In this document: piece after piece, positions 50,114 through 61,700 of the stretch | How the letters are laid out: the number at the start of each line of letters is the position of its first letter | Position numbering within the stretch: position 1 is the stretch's first letter | DNA from: Cyclobacteriaceae bacterium | GTDB lineage: Bacteria; Bacteroidota; Bacteroidia; Cytophagales; Cyclobacteriaceae | Length of the DNA: 64,000 nt | Reading direction: 5' to 3' | Assembly (NCBI GenBank): GCA_016787755.1 | Contig: JAEUUA010000025.1 | Span: forward strand, 1 to 64,000 | The notes under the pieces: model-generated | Told to the model about the DNA's origin: nothing | The model's input: only the letters and a program-made list of their open reading frames with translations | Database searches by the model: none | Position numbers and translations under genes: made by a program

Positions 50114-51453
50114 TCATTTTTTGCCAGAGCCTCTTTCCGTGTCTTAATCTTAGCTAGAATAAAACTCCCGATCTCCTTCCCCTCTTTTACACCAACCTCG
50201 CACGCGGGTCTATAGTGAATACCACCATACATTCTGCTGATGGCCGCTTCGGCAGAGGCATCATAAAAGGATTTGAAACTTCGGGCCGTTAACCCAAATT
50301 CAACTTCCGTAGAGTCGGTAAACGCAAAGTTATCTCCGAATAAATTCGTGAGGGTGGTTGCCGAAGCTGCTGAAATTACGCTGTGGCCACTCGTGTATTC
50401 AGGAAAAGGAGGTGTTTGTAACACAGGCACCCAATCCTCATCTACGTATTGATTGATATACGTTTCCGGCCGAATCAGATTACTTCTGTACTTCTCATCC
50501 CAACACGAAATAAATGCGTCAATTAAAGCGATCGAAACACGCGTGTAAGCTTCAGCACTTTGAACAAAATCTGCTTGAACCTGCTTACATACCACGTTTG
50601 TAATGTTAATCCAATGCCCTCCGGGAGAAATCTTCTTGGTAGCAAACATGACATGACCCTTCACATTCATCATAAAGGGGTTGCAGTCCCAAAAGAAAGC
50701 AATCTGCCGCTGCTCTTCCGTTAAATTATTTCCTGTTTCATATACTTCCAGCGCCTCCTTATAAAATTTACTTTTCTTGTCTATTGAAAATGCCGTGGGC
50801 GGAACCGGTTTAAATTGTTGAGCCGAATCAATCGCAAACGTCCGGATCTTATTCCAATGAGGTTCCACAGCATCCATATAGGCTGGAGGGGTAGGCTTCC
50901 AGGTGGCAGGGTCATCTTGTATTGAATATTTTGGAAATGATCGCGATTGCTTATAATTATCTTTTGATGACCATGCTAAAACATGATCTGCCACCTGATT
51001 TCCAAACTCAATGGACCGATCAAAAACATCATTGGGTATCTCCATTTCTTGATATTCATTCATGATCCCAGCATAAAAAACATCCATTTTATCTTCTGAA
51101 AAAACAAGCGTGCGCCCCACACGCAAGGTGGCTTGAACAGCCGCCAATGGAAAACAATATTCAGCCCCTGATTCAGGTTGAGGAAATGCCTCTAATCCTT
51201 TTAACTGACCTGCCAGAGTTTGATAGTTCGGATTTCCATGAATCGCAGCCTCATATCCTGCAATACTTGAATAAGCATAAATGCGAGACGCGACCGGAGG
51301 CGAAAAAATATCATGGACAATTACGTCAGTAATTTGCTTGAGTGATCTGTGCAAATATGCAGGATTTTGAGACTTTTGCTTCCATTCAGTATTATTTGAG
51401 GAGCAAGAGGCAACAATGAAGGCGAGCGCCAATAACATTAAAAATCTGTTCAT
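50110..51453 (-). CDS. Vanadium-dependent haloperoxidase / PAP2-type lipoprotein
   Basis: A 447-residue lipoprotein with ATG at 51453 (signal ends Ile-Val-Ala-Ser-Cys-Ser-Ser); an upstream ATG at 51522 adds 23 residues and hides the lipobox. The PAP2/haloperoxidase core carries Ser-Gly-His-Ser-Val-Ile (phosphate/vanadate and acid-base His) near residue 350, and Ser-Arg-Met-Tyr-Gly-Gly-Ile-His-Tyr near 410, with the second Arg and His. Family members halogenate organic substrates or are phosphatases. It is the last gene after the FG-GAP lipoproteins, a neighbourhood common in Cytophagales. Confidence 0.85.
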   Translation of the reverse strand: MNRFLMLLALAFIVASCSSNNTEWKQKSQNPAYLHRSLKQITDVIVHDIFSPPVASRIYAYSSIAGYEAAIHGNPNYQTLAGQLKGLEAFPQPESGAEYCFPLAAVQATLRVGRTLVFSEDKMDVFYAGIMNEYQEMEIPNDVFDRSIEFGNQVADHVLAWSSKDNYKQSRSFPKYSIQDDPATWKPTPPAYMDAVEPHWNKIRTFAIDSAQQFKPVPPTAFSIDKKSKFYKEALEVYETGNNLTEEQRQIAFFWDCNPFMMNVKGHVMFATKKISPGGHWINITNVVCKQVQADFVQSAEAYTRVSIALIDAFISCWDEKYRSNLIRPETYINQYVDEDWVPVLQTPPFPEYTSGHSVISAASATTLTNLFGDNFAFTDSTEVEFGLTARSFKSFYDASAEAAISRMYGGIHYRPACEVGVKEGKEIGSFILAKIKTRKEALAKND

Positions 51454-51538
51454 TATCAGAAAATAAAATATGAAGTAAAAATACTTAATTGAATTCAAAA
51501 ATTTGCTTGAAATCTGATTCATCTGTGTTTTGAACCCA

Positions 51539-54500
51539 TTACTTAAAACTTAAAAGTTTATCGTTATTCAGGCTAACCAGGTACAACTTATCTCCCTGTC
51601 CGTTAACAACAATCTTTATATCCCGCCCTTGGCCCTTGACAAAAAAATCAGTTTGCTGCTGAGTAAGTGAAGTGAAATTTCGATTCGGTTGCCCCAAAAG
51701 AACCAAGCCATACCCAGCATCTTGCCTACCTAGTTCTGGTTGAACCTCATACCAGTTACCTACCGCTATAATATCGGGAATTTGATCTCCATTAAGATCG
51801 TCAACTGAAAATGCGAAAATTGGAAAAAGCTGAGCCTCTATCGGAAGTTTATGAATCTCATACCCACCATTGCCTTTATTCTCAATCCAAACGGAAGCAA
51901 ACGTTTCAGCTCTTTTCTTAACAAATTGAGAGTTTTCCTTTTCAGCAATAATGTCTTCTAATTTGACATTTCTAAAGTTCTCGTATTTCAGAAATTTCTT
52001 TTTTAAAGTAGGAACTTGCTTAATTAACTGATCCTTCGAGAGGAACGGATACCGATTATGATTGTTATAATAAGTCATGATTGGATCCGAACTTCCATTT
52101 CCATCTATATCTCCCACCCACAATTCTAGGGGTTCATTCATGGAAACTTTGAAGCGACTGTTCAAACCGGCATTCCCAACTAAAAAATCCATATCACCAT
52201 CACCATCTACATCCGCTTCTATGATAATGTTCCACCAGCCATGAGTAGTATCAAACCCAAACCTTTTTGTTTGATCGCTGAAATTTCCCGTTGGCTCCTG
52301 AAGTAAAATGGTAACAGGCATCCATTCCCCTACAACTATCAAATCAGGTCTTTCATTGCCATCCATATTAGTCCACACAGCACTAGTTATCATGCCCAGT
52401 CTTGATTGTGGTAGTCTATTTGACTCGTCTGTAAATTTTCCTGTTCCATCGTTGGTGAACAAATAACTTTTAGGTGAAATTCCATAGTCACCAACAACCG
52501 ATCGCGCTCCAATAAATATATCCATGTCTCCATCCTGGTCAAAATCACAGGGCACAATGCAGGTTGAACTAATAGAAAAATCCCCAAAGGCATGTACTGA
52601 TCTCTTAAAATTTCCTTTTCCATCGTTAACGTAAAGTCGGGGTTGTGCATCCATGGCTGATCCAACTTGTCCGCTGCTTACCACAACCAGATCCAGATCC
52701 TTATCTCCATCCGCATCAAAAAAAGCTGACGCGGTATCTTCCAACAGAGAATCAGACTCTATCATCTTTTGCGAAGACAACAAAAAAAATCCATCGTTAG
52801 ATTGAATGAACAAACTGCATGGCTTGCCCTGTGGCCCACCAATAAAAACATCATCTAGTCTATCCCCATTCACATCACCGATTGACATCTTCGGTCCTTG
52901 AGAAGATAACGAATGAGGAATCAATCGCTCTGATTCAAAATCAGAATAGGGGTTTTCAACATGTCTGTACTGCAATACATCAACAGGCGTCAATAATTTT
53001 TTCTGGCTATCCTTCTTATAACTCCATCTGGTTTTAGCATTTATTTGCTTTAGTGTTATGGTCTGATTGGCTTTTAGCGTTTCTAACTTTTCATAATAAC
53101 CGTCAGGCCAGATTACTACTAAAGAGTCAATGTTACTCTCCTTTCCTAGTCCAAAATGGAGTTGATAACTGCTGGATGAAAGCCAGCCTCTGGTTGGCAT
53201 TAGTTCTTGTGCACTTTGCAACCCTTTTGAATGGAGTATTACTTTGGTTCCTATTCCAAAATTATTAGGTGAATTACCTTCTAACATCACGGTAAGATAG
53301 TTAGCAGTGATATCTACGTTATTTCGATAGACCGATGCTGGCTCATCAATATGGTTGAGGATTAAATCAAGATCCCCATCATTATCCAGGTCTGCATAGG
53401 CCGCTCCATTCGATAGAGATGGTCTTGACTTCATCCATGTTTCCGAGACGTCTTCAAAGGTTAGTTTTCCGGTATTTCTAAAAATAAAGTTTGACACTTT
53501 ACCCGATGGCATCTTATCAATCATTTGCCGATTGGACAAAAATCGTTGAGCCGAATCGGATGAAATATAATTTATGTAATCAAGATCATTAGGCCGTCTA
53601 ACAATTCCGTTGGCAACAAAAAAGTCGAGAAAGCCATCATTGTCAAAATCTGCCAACAAGGGGCCCCAGCTCCAATCGGTTGCTTCAACACCAGCAAATG
53701 GAGCAATGTCAGAAAATGACAAATCTCCGATTGAATTAACCCCTCTGTTCAACTGAAGGGAATTGCGAGCAACCTGATAATGATAGCCAAAGTTGAGTTT
53801 AAATGTAAAAATATCATAAGGATCTTCACCACCTGATGCTTTTAGGATCGACTCATCCTTTGGTAGCATATCCAATGTTACGATATCCTGCCAACCATCA
53901 TTATTAATATCGCCAATATCATTGCCCATGGAGAAACGACTTGAATGCGCCATGCTCCTCTCGAGCTCTTGCTTAAAACTTCCATCTTGCTGATTTATAT
54001 ACAGGTAATCATTTTCATGAAAGTCGTTAGAGACATAGATATCCAGATATCCATCGTTGTTAAGATCAGAAATTCCTACGCCTAACCCATAGCCAATCTG
54101 ACTGCTGTTAATGTTTGCCCGTGAAGTTACTTCAGTAAATCCAACCTTCCCGGATGGAATTAAATCATTTCGATAAAGCCTATCCCCAGCTTTCGGATCA
54201 CTCTGTTGCCGCAGCATTACATCCCCATACGATCGAATTGAATGCACCGAATGATTTAGCAGGAACATATCCAAATCCCCATCCTTATCATAATCAAAAA
54301 AAGTTGCCTGAGTAGAAAATCCCTGAAAAGATAATTTATATTCCTCCGTCTTATCTTCAAATGTTAAATCACCCTTGTTAATTAGTAATTGATTTTGTCC
54401 GGTAAATCCTTTGTATCCTCCCACGCCACAACTGAAAATATCCAAATAGCCATCACCATTAACATCCGCCATGGTAACTCCTGTTTTCCAATTACCCAGG

Positions 54501-54841
54501 CCTGAAACATTTGATAACAAGGAAATATCTTCAAATTTGAAATTGCCTTTGTTGAGAAAAAGTTTATTTGGTTCCTGATTAGATGAAAAATACAAATCAA
54601 TCAGTCCATCGTTGTTAATATCACCTACGGCTACTCCGCCCCCATTGTAGAAATATAAATATTCTATGATATTGAACTCGTCATCTTCTCGAAGGTGATT
54701 TATAAAATCAATTCCGGTTTTCTTAGGACTAAGTTCCTCAAAAAGTGTTTTTGGATTCTCTTGCTTATTGCATGAGCATATTGCAAACCAAAATAGCCAC
54801 AGCCCAAGAGATCGGATAGCTATGGTGGATGGCGTGATCAC
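51539..54841 (-). CDS. FG-GAP/VCBS-repeat, ASPIC/UnbV lipoprotein (copy 3 of 3)
   Basis: A 1100-residue lipoprotein (signal ends Ala-Ile-Cys-Ser-Cys-Asn-Lys). Two seven-bladed beta-propeller-like halves are made of FG-GAP repeats with Ca-binding Asp-x-Asn/Asp-x-Asp-Gly loops, e.g. Asp-Ile-Asn-Asn-Asp-Gly, Asp-Val-Asn-Gly-Asp-Gly and Asp-Tyr-Asp-Lys-Asp-Gly-Asp. Between them is an ASPIC/UnbV domain at about 530-610 (Met-Pro/Thr-Arg-Gly-Trp-Leu-Ser-Ser-Ser, His-Phe-Gly-Leu-Gly, Trp-Pro-Asp-Gly). It resembles animal CRTAC1. Function in these bacteria is unknown; surface binding or adhesion is inferred. It starts one base after the previous gene's stop. Confidence 0.9.
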   Translation of the reverse strand: MITPSTIAIRSLGLWLFWFAICSCNKQENPKTLFEELSPKKTGIDFINHLREDDEFNIIEYLYFYNGGGVAVGDINNDGLIDLYFSSNQEPNKLFLNKGNFKFEDISLLSNVSGLGNWKTGVTMADVNGDGYLDIFSCGVGGYKGFTGQNQLLINKGDLTFEDKTEEYKLSFQGFSTQATFFDYDKDGDLDMFLLNHSVHSIRSYGDVMLRQQSDPKAGDRLYRNDLIPSGKVGFTEVTSRANINSSQIGYGLGVGISDLNNDGYLDIYVSNDFHENDYLYINQQDGSFKQELERSMAHSSRFSMGNDIGDINNDGWQDIVTLDMLPKDESILKASGGEDPYDIFTFKLNFGYHYQVARNSLQLNRGVNSIGDLSFSDIAPFAGVEATDWSWGPLLADFDNDGFLDFFVANGIVRRPNDLDYINYISSDSAQRFLSNRQMIDKMPSGKVSNFIFRNTGKLTFEDVSETWMKSRPSLSNGAAYADLDNDGDLDLILNHIDEPASVYRNNVDITANYLTVMLEGNSPNNFGIGTKVILHSKGLQSAQELMPTRGWLSSSSYQLHFGLGKESNIDSLVVIWPDGYYEKLETLKANQTITLKQINAKTRWSYKKDSQKKLLTPVDVLQYRHVENPYSDFESERLIPHSLSSQGPKMSIGDVNGDRLDDVFIGGPQGKPCSLFIQSNDGFFLLSSQKMIESDSLLEDTASAFFDADGDKDLDLVVVSSGQVGSAMDAQPRLYVNDGKGNFKRSVHAFGDFSISSTCIVPCDFDQDGDMDIFIGARSVVGDYGISPKSYLFTNDGTGKFTDESNRLPQSRLGMITSAVWTNMDGNERPDLIVVGEWMPVTILLQEPTGNFSDQTKRFGFDTTHGWWNIIIEADVDGDGDMDFLVGNAGLNSRFKVSMNEPLELWVGDIDGNGSSDPIMTYYNNHNRYPFLSKDQLIKQVPTLKKKFLKYENFRNVKLEDIIAEKENSQFVKKRAETFASVWIENKGNGGYEIHKLPIEAQLFPIFAFSVDDLNGDQIPDIIAVGNWYEVQPELGRQDAGYGLVLLGQPNRNFTSLTQQQTDFFVKGQGRDIKIVVNGQGDKLYLVSLNNDKLLSFK

Positions 54842-57800
54842 TTAATTGATCCTATTAGTTAAGATCGAACTATTATTGCGGGCTGCTAATAAGTACTTTT
54901 TACCGGCTATGGTGATTGTTTCCAAATCACGAATTTCACCGTCCAACATTAGACCCGATTTGGAAATTGGTAAGGCAACAAAGTTTCCCTTCCCATCTCC
55001 TTTAAGGAAAGTTCCATAATTGGCATCATACTGGCCCACTTCAGGCTTTACATTGTAAAGATTGCCTGCTACAATAATATCCTTATTCCCGTCCTGATCG
55101 AAGTCATCAATATGAATTGCATACGTGACAGAAAACTGAGCCTCTACAGGAAGGTGCCTTAGAGCAAATCCCTTAGATCCTTCATTGATCAATAAACTGC
55201 TTGACAACTCATAAACATTATGTTTGATTGCGGTAGATAATTCTTCTTTTGTAAAAATATCTGTAATCATTTGATCTTTAAAGCTTTCGTATTTCAGGTA
55301 TTTTTTTTTGAGGGTAGGTATTTGAGCCATCAGATCGTGCCGCAATGCTAAGGGATACGATTTATCCCCATTATAACTACAAATGATTTGTTCTACCGTA
55401 CCATTTTTATCAAAATCGTTTACATACATGCAAACAGGTTTATCAACGGAAGCTCTAAACCGTGAATTCAACCCGTGGTTACCCAAAACAAAATCCATAT
55501 CACCGTCCCCATCTAAATCTGCAGATTCAATTGTATTCCACCATCCATTGGTTTTACTAAGTCCCCATGGTTCCGTTTTGTCAACAAACTTTCCCGATTC
55601 ATTTACGAAAATTGTAACAGGCATATATTCACCCACCACGATCAAATCTACTTTTCCATCTGCATTGATATCACTCCATGCTGCATCGGTTATCATACCA
55701 ATACCCTCCAAACCGGGAGCAACATCTCGGGTTACATTCTTAAAATTTCCCTTCCCGTCATTGTTTAAAATGTATCCATTAACTGGTATTCCATATAAAA
55801 AAGAATGACTTCGGATTCCAACAAACAAATCCATATCTCCATCCTTATCGTAATCAAATGGTTTAACCGTTGAAGTACTCTCAAAGTTAAATGTTGGTAA
55901 GATTTGCTTAGACTTCGTGAAATTACCTTTGCTGTCATTTAGATACAATCGATCTGCCAGGGCAATTGAACTTGTCGAAAACTCATTGCTCCCGCTACAC
56001 ACATATAAATCCATGTCGCCATCATTGTCAGCATCGAAAAAAACACTCATTATATCTTCAGAATCTTTATCTGCGTCAAACACTTCTTGATTTGCTCTTT
56101 TAAATTTTCCACTCTTGGTCTGAATAAACAATGATCCAGAAGAATTCTTTGCACCTCCTACGAATAAATCGTCCAACCCATCGCTATTAACATCCGCTTT
56201 CGCCATTCTTGGTCCTTCCGTACTTAACATGTGAAATAAAAGTTTATCCCTGTCAAAATCCACAAAGTTGCTTTCCTGATGCACATAGTCAATTCCGAAG
56301 TGATTTATTGATTCAAAGATTTTATGTAACGATGCTTGCTGTGGCATTGCAGGTTTGCCATCCTGCTGCCTTAATTTTAATGTCTGGTTAGTCGCAATTT
56401 TCGTCAAACGAGTTTCGGTACCATTTGGCCATAAAACTAAAACCTGATCAACGGTGTCAATTTTACCTAATCCAATATTTGGCCTTGGATCCATCGATGA
56501 TTCAAATCCTCGATTAGGCATTTGCTCCAGGTAAAATACCTGTTCGTTTTTAGAAATCGTTAGTGTAGTTCCCCACGCGAACGTATTTCTACCTATTCCT
56601 GATAATTCAAATTTGAGATACTTATTATTCAATTGATTATTTGTTTCATTTCGCATAAGCGATGCCGGTCCATTCACGTTATTGATTACAAGGTCAAGGT
56701 CACCGTCATTGTCTAAGTCACCATAGGCCGATCCATTTGAGAACCCAGGCTTCCCTAATCCCCATTCATGGGCTTTATTACTAAACGATAAATTTCCTTG
56801 ATTTTGAAATGCAAAATTTGAAATGGGTGTGGAAGGAATTAACTCAACTAATTTTTTATAATCCACATTCTTGCTACTGACTATAGATCTTACCACTTCC
56901 TCGTTGGATACATACTGAAGGTAGTCTTGATTAGTAAGGTCTTGATATATTCCATTGGCGACAAAAATATCTTTCAGCCCATCATTATCCATATCAAACA
57001 TAAGTGCACCCCAGCTCCAATCCGTTGCTTCTACTTTGCTCAATCTACCAATTTCACTAAAACTATCGTTGCCATTATTCAACTGAAGCATGTTTCGGGT
57101 AAACTGCTCATAGTAACCATTGTTGACAGCATACTTATGACGATCCCAATTCTCAAACGTAGTAACTGTTTTAATCCTCCCATTGTCTGCAGGCAGCATT
57201 TCCGTTACGAAGATATCCGGAAGTCCGTCATTGTTAATATCAGCCAGATCAGCACCCATAGAAGCTCCACTGATAGATTTAATTTGTTCTGTTAACGATT
57301 CGGTAAACGTTCCATCTCCGTTATTTATATATAGGTAATCTCTTTCAAAAAAATCATTTGAAATGTAAATGTCCGAGCGACCATCCTTATTAATATCACC
57401 TACTGTAACTCCAAGTCCAAATCCAATTACACTTCCATAAATTCCTGCTTCCGCGCTAACATCAGTAAAATGCCCGTCATCATTTCGTAATAATTTATCA
57501 CCACCCAAGGAGTCTCGTTTTGGGCGTTCATTTTTCATAAGATTGAAACTGCCAATGGCCTGATAGGAATTGTTAAGGATATAAAGGTCAAGATCGTTGT
57601 CATTATCATAATCGAGAAATGCAGCATGTGTGGTAAAGCCACCATCAGCAACCCCATACCTTTTTGCTTGTTCTGTAAACGTATTGTCTTTATTATTGAT
57701 GAATAATTCATTCTCTTTATTATCTCCCTTTACGTCACCAGAATTACAAACATAAATATCTAACCAACCATCTCCATTCACATCCGCCATGCTTACGCCT

Positions 57801-58144
57801 GTCGACCAGGCTTTCGTACCGGCTACTCCAGCCTTTTGAGTAATATCCTCAAATGAAAATTTTCCTTTGTTAAGATATAATCTGTTAGGGCCTTGATTTG
57901 CGGTGAAGTAAATATCTATGAGTCCATCATTGTTAATATCACCCAGTGCCACCCCGCCCCCATTGTAGAAATTACGATAGGTATAGATATTAAATTGCTG
58001 ATCAAAGACTAATCGATTCTCAAAATCTATACCTGAATGAGCTTCCTTTATTTCGGTAAACAGTGTATTATTTAATTGCTCCTTATTACACGACAGCATA
58101 GAAAAGAGCGCGACCAGTAGTAAAAAATAATTTAGCGACCTCAT
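54842..58144 (-). CDS. FG-GAP/VCBS-repeat, ASPIC/UnbV lipoprotein (copy 2 of 3)
   Basis: A 1100-residue lipoprotein (signal ends Ser-Met-Leu-Ser-Cys-Asn-Lys) with the same order as its neighbours: Gly-Ile-Asp-Phe-Glu-Asn near the start, Tyr-Asn-Gly-Gly-Gly-Val-Ala-Leu-Gly-Asp-Ile-Asn-Asn-Asp-Gly, repeated Asp-rich FG-GAP loops, the Ala-Thr-Asp-Trp-Ser-Trp-Gly segment near 375, an ASPIC-like domain at about 540-615 (Asn-Arg-Gly-Phe-Glu-Ser-Ser, Trp-Pro-Asn-Gly) and a second propeller. It looks closer to copy 1 than to copy 3. Confidence 0.9.
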   Translation of the reverse strand: MRSLNYFLLLVALFSMLSCNKEQLNNTLFTEIKEAHSGIDFENRLVFDQQFNIYTYRNFYNGGGVALGDINNDGLIDIYFTANQGPNRLYLNKGKFSFEDITQKAGVAGTKAWSTGVSMADVNGDGWLDIYVCNSGDVKGDNKENELFINNKDNTFTEQAKRYGVADGGFTTHAAFLDYDNDNDLDLYILNNSYQAIGSFNLMKNERPKRDSLGGDKLLRNDDGHFTDVSAEAGIYGSVIGFGLGVTVGDINKDGRSDIYISNDFFERDYLYINNGDGTFTESLTEQIKSISGASMGADLADINNDGLPDIFVTEMLPADNGRIKTVTTFENWDRHKYAVNNGYYEQFTRNMLQLNNGNDSFSEIGRLSKVEATDWSWGALMFDMDNDGLKDIFVANGIYQDLTNQDYLQYVSNEEVVRSIVSSKNVDYKKLVELIPSTPISNFAFQNQGNLSFSNKAHEWGLGKPGFSNGSAYGDLDNDGDLDLVINNVNGPASLMRNETNNQLNNKYLKFELSGIGRNTFAWGTTLTISKNEQVFYLEQMPNRGFESSMDPRPNIGLGKIDTVDQVLVLWPNGTETRLTKIATNQTLKLRQQDGKPAMPQQASLHKIFESINHFGIDYVHQESNFVDFDRDKLLFHMLSTEGPRMAKADVNSDGLDDLFVGGAKNSSGSLFIQTKSGKFKRANQEVFDADKDSEDIMSVFFDADNDGDMDLYVCSGSNEFSTSSIALADRLYLNDSKGNFTKSKQILPTFNFESTSTVKPFDYDKDGDMDLFVGIRSHSFLYGIPVNGYILNNDGKGNFKNVTRDVAPGLEGIGMITDAAWSDINADGKVDLIVVGEYMPVTIFVNESGKFVDKTEPWGLSKTNGWWNTIESADLDGDGDMDFVLGNHGLNSRFRASVDKPVCMYVNDFDKNGTVEQIICSYNGDKSYPLALRHDLMAQIPTLKKKYLKYESFKDQMITDIFTKEELSTAIKHNVYELSSSLLINEGSKGFALRHLPVEAQFSVTYAIHIDDFDQDGNKDIIVAGNLYNVKPEVGQYDANYGTFLKGDGKGNFVALPISKSGLMLDGEIRDLETITIAGKKYLLAARNNSSILTNRIN

Positions 58145-58152
58145 TAATAGTA

Positions 58153-58728
58153 TTAATTTTTGGTTGCCTCTTTCTTCGCCAGTTCCTCTAACTCTTTTTC
58201 AATTTTCATATCGGTAAAAACAGCTTGAACAAATCGTTCATCTCGTATATAGAGATTAATTCTTCTTCGCCCATCCAACTTATAATAAACTTTACCCATT
58301 TCGGGGTGATTCAATTCCTTAAAATCCTCTCCATACCATTTCTTAAAAACCTTTATCATGTCGACAAAAAGAGAATCAGCATAATACTGTCTATTCCAGG
58401 GGGCCCAGGCTTCATAGCTAAAAGTAACTGGCATTTCAAAAATTTTATCGTCATAAAAACTTGGATAAAAATTCATACTAACCGGACTACTCACCACTTC
58501 ATTCAATTGATACTGCACGGTTTGATTCGCTGACCCGTGTATCAGGATTTCCTTTTTATTATAATCCCAGCAATGGTCAAAGAATGCCTGTCGTTCCATA
58601 CCTAATGTAAAGCCTAAAAACAAACTATCATACTCCATTTTAGGGCCTCTTGATCTTTCATTACAGGAAAGCATAAGTACACTCAATCCTATTATAAATA
58701 CTAAAACCCAGTTTCGTATCATGCACAT
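58153..58728 (-). CDS. Small lipoprotein of unknown function
   Basis: A 191-residue lipoprotein (signal ends Leu-Met-Leu-Ser-Cys-Asn-Glu). ATGs at 58728 and 58722 are both possible. It is a mixed alpha/beta sequence with Gly-Met-Glu-Arg-Gln-Ala-Phe-Phe-Asp-His-Cys-Trp-Asp near residue 40, and a Lys/Glu-rich C-terminal helix. No family was recognised. It is inserted between two FG-GAP genes with only 1 and 8 bp gaps, so it is made with them and may be a partner. Confidence 0.72.
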   Translation of the reverse strand: MCMIRNWVLVFIIGLSVLMLSCNERSRGPKMEYDSLFLGFTLGMERQAFFDHCWDYNKKEILIHGSANQTVQYQLNEVVSSPVSMNFYPSFYDDKIFEMPVTFSYEAWAPWNRQYYADSLFVDMIKVFKKWYGEDFKELNHPEMGKVYYKLDGRRRINLYIRDERFVQAVFTDMKIEKELEELAKKEATKN

Positions 58729-58729
58729 T

Positions 58730-61700
58730 TTATCTATACTTTAATAATTCCAATTTATCATTATTCTTTCCTACAAGTACTAATTTTATATCCTTGTGTT
58801 TAATCTGTTTCAAAGATCGTACTTCTCCCTTAATTAAGAGGCCTGATCTAGTAGCTGGTTCATATTTAAATGTACCATGGCCATCCCCTGTTAATAACAA
58901 TCCATAGCTGCCGTCATAGATTCCTGTTTCAGGTTTTGCTCTGTACAAATTACCGCCAAGAATTAGATCCAGATTTCCATCCTGATTAAAATCATCAGTC
59001 AGTATGGAATAAACAGGAGCAAATTGTGCTTCGATTGGCAAGTTAGCTTTTACAAATGTTCCCTCTCTATTTAACCAAACGGCAGTTTCAAACGTGTAAG
59101 CATTTAACTTAATGGATTGCGAAATCTGATCGGGAGAAAAAATGTCTTCAATTGTCTTTCCCTTATAATCAGAAAAATGAAGATACTTTTTCTTCAACAT
59201 TGGAATTTGTGAAATCAAATCATGCCTTAATACTAGCGGATACGAAACTCCGTTATCAAAACGGGTCGTAATTTGTTCCATTGTTCCATTTTGATCGAAA
59301 TCATTCAAATACAAAGAGACGGGCTCACTAGCCGTGGCTTTGAATCTTGAATTAAGTCCGTGATTGCCCGCTACGATATCTAAAAGTCCATCCTTGTCAA
59401 AATCACCCATTGATAATGAATGATACCACCCATGTGTGTCCTTCAATCCCCACGCTTCTGTCTTATCTAAAAACTTTCCTTCTTCTTGAAGAAATATTCT
59501 GATGGGCATCCATTCTCCCACCAATACCAAATCTAATTTTTTATCCTGATTTAAATCTACCCATTGGCTATCGGTAATCATACCCACTTTTTCAAGTTGT
59601 GGAGCTATTTGACTGGTAATATTTGTAAAATTTCCGTTCCCATCATTTGTTAAAATATACCCGTTGCCCGGTAAGCCATACAAGAACGGTATCACCCGAA
59701 CGCCAACAAACAAATCTACATCTCCGTCATTATCAAAGTCGGCTGCAGAAACGGTACCGGTGCTTTCAAATGCAGTACTCACAGGAAAGGCCTGATCCGA
59801 TTTTTTAAAATGGTTATTACCTTCATTCATGTATAATCTATCCAGTAACGCAGCTGAGCTTGATGAAAACTCATTGCCACCACTCGCTACATAAAGATCT
59901 GGTTTACCATCACCATTGGCATCAAAGAAAACACAATCTGTATCTTCTGAATCCTTATCCTTAGTTAGATTCGTTAAATCAATTTTGCTAAATCCATTGG
60001 ATTTACTTTGAATATACATTGCCCCCGCTTGTCCTTTAGCTCCTCCTATATAAAAATCATCAAACCCATCGCCATTGATATCCCCTGTGCATAGGCAAGG
60101 TCCTTCATTCGAAATCATATTAAAAAGAAGGCGGTCTCTGTCAAAGTCAACAAAATCGTTTTCTTCATGTGTAAAATCAATCGTAAAATTTGGGTGGGTT
60201 GAAAAAACAGTTGGTTGATCTACTCTGGCAAAATCTATTTTGGAGGTGGCATCCTTCTGAAATAAAGTATGAAGCTGACCGACCGCCACATTTGACAATT
60301 TGGTTTGCTGGTCATTCGGCCAATTGATTTTTACCGAATCAACAATCGCAACAGCTCCAACCCCAATATGAATGATGGGATCCACCGAAGACATAAATCC
60401 TCGCATGGGTGATACTTCCTGATAAAACACTTTGTCATCAGCATACACAGCAACATTGGCGCCAATAGCAAAAGTATTTAAGCCTTCACCATGAAGGAAA
60501 AAGGAAATTGTTTTGTTCTCAGGAAGTAATTTTTCTGATTGATTTTCATACAGGCCAATTGGCATGTTCACGTTGTTCAGCACCAAATCCAGGTCACCAT
60601 CATTATCCAGATCTCCATACGCTGATCCGTTAGAATGTGTAGGCAGGCCTAATCCCCATTCGGAGGCCATGTTCGTGAATGTTAAATCTCCATTGTTCCG
60701 GAACGCATAGTTCGGCAATTGATTTGATGGAATAGAATCAACCAATCGCTGAATAACTTTTTTCTCTTTTCGCAGAATCTCTCTTACGGCCGTTGCATTG
60801 GCAATAAAATTTACATAATCCTGATTGATTAAATCCTTATAAATACCATTGGCCACAAAAATATCCTTTGTGCCATCATTATTCATATCAAAAATCAACG
60901 CCCCCCAACTCCAATCTGTTGCCGCTGTACCGCTCAATCTCGAGATTTCTGAAAACGTTCCATTTCCATTATTAAGCTGCAACACATTGCGACTGAACTG
61001 ATGATAATATCCCTGATCAACCGCTGACTGATACTTATCCCAGGTTTCAAATTGAGAAGTCGTTTTTAAGCGTGCGTCATCTGCCGGAAGCATTTCCGTA
61101 ACAAATAGCTCCGGCAATCCATCATTGTTGATATCAGCCAGATCGGCCCCCATAGAGCCCAGGCTTATTTCCCTCACCAAGTCTTCTAACCGCTCACTAA
61201 AAGTTCCATCCTGATTATTGATGTAGAAATAGTCTCGTTCAAAAAAATCGTTGGATACGTAGATATCCGGCCAGCCATCTTTATTTATATCGCCAATCGT
61301 TACTCCCAGGCCAAATCCAATTTTGCTTGAATAAATACCAGCCGGTTGACTTACATCAACAAAAAAACTATTGTCATTCCTAAGCAATCGATTGCCACCC
61401 TCTGGATCTGGTGTTTTTCGTTGATCCCTTCTAAGATCAAATCCCCCTACCGAACGCAATGAATTGTTTAACAAATAGCAATCTAAATCGCCATCTCTGT
61501 CATAATCAAAAAATGCGGCATGGATTGACAAGCCTTCAAAATCAAGACCGTACTTGGCCGCTTGTTCAACAAAGGTCAGGTTCCCCTGGTTAATAAGAAG
61601 CTCGTTTTTCCTTTTCGCTCCTCCGGGCGGACCAGATTTGCATAGATAGATATCTAAATACCCATCTGCATTAATATCTACCACACTTACTCCGGTAGTC

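Noticed and set aside
55383..55808. 141-codon plus-strand frame inside an FG-GAP gene
   Set aside because: Shadow frame created by the repetitive Asp-rich coding sequence on the other strand.
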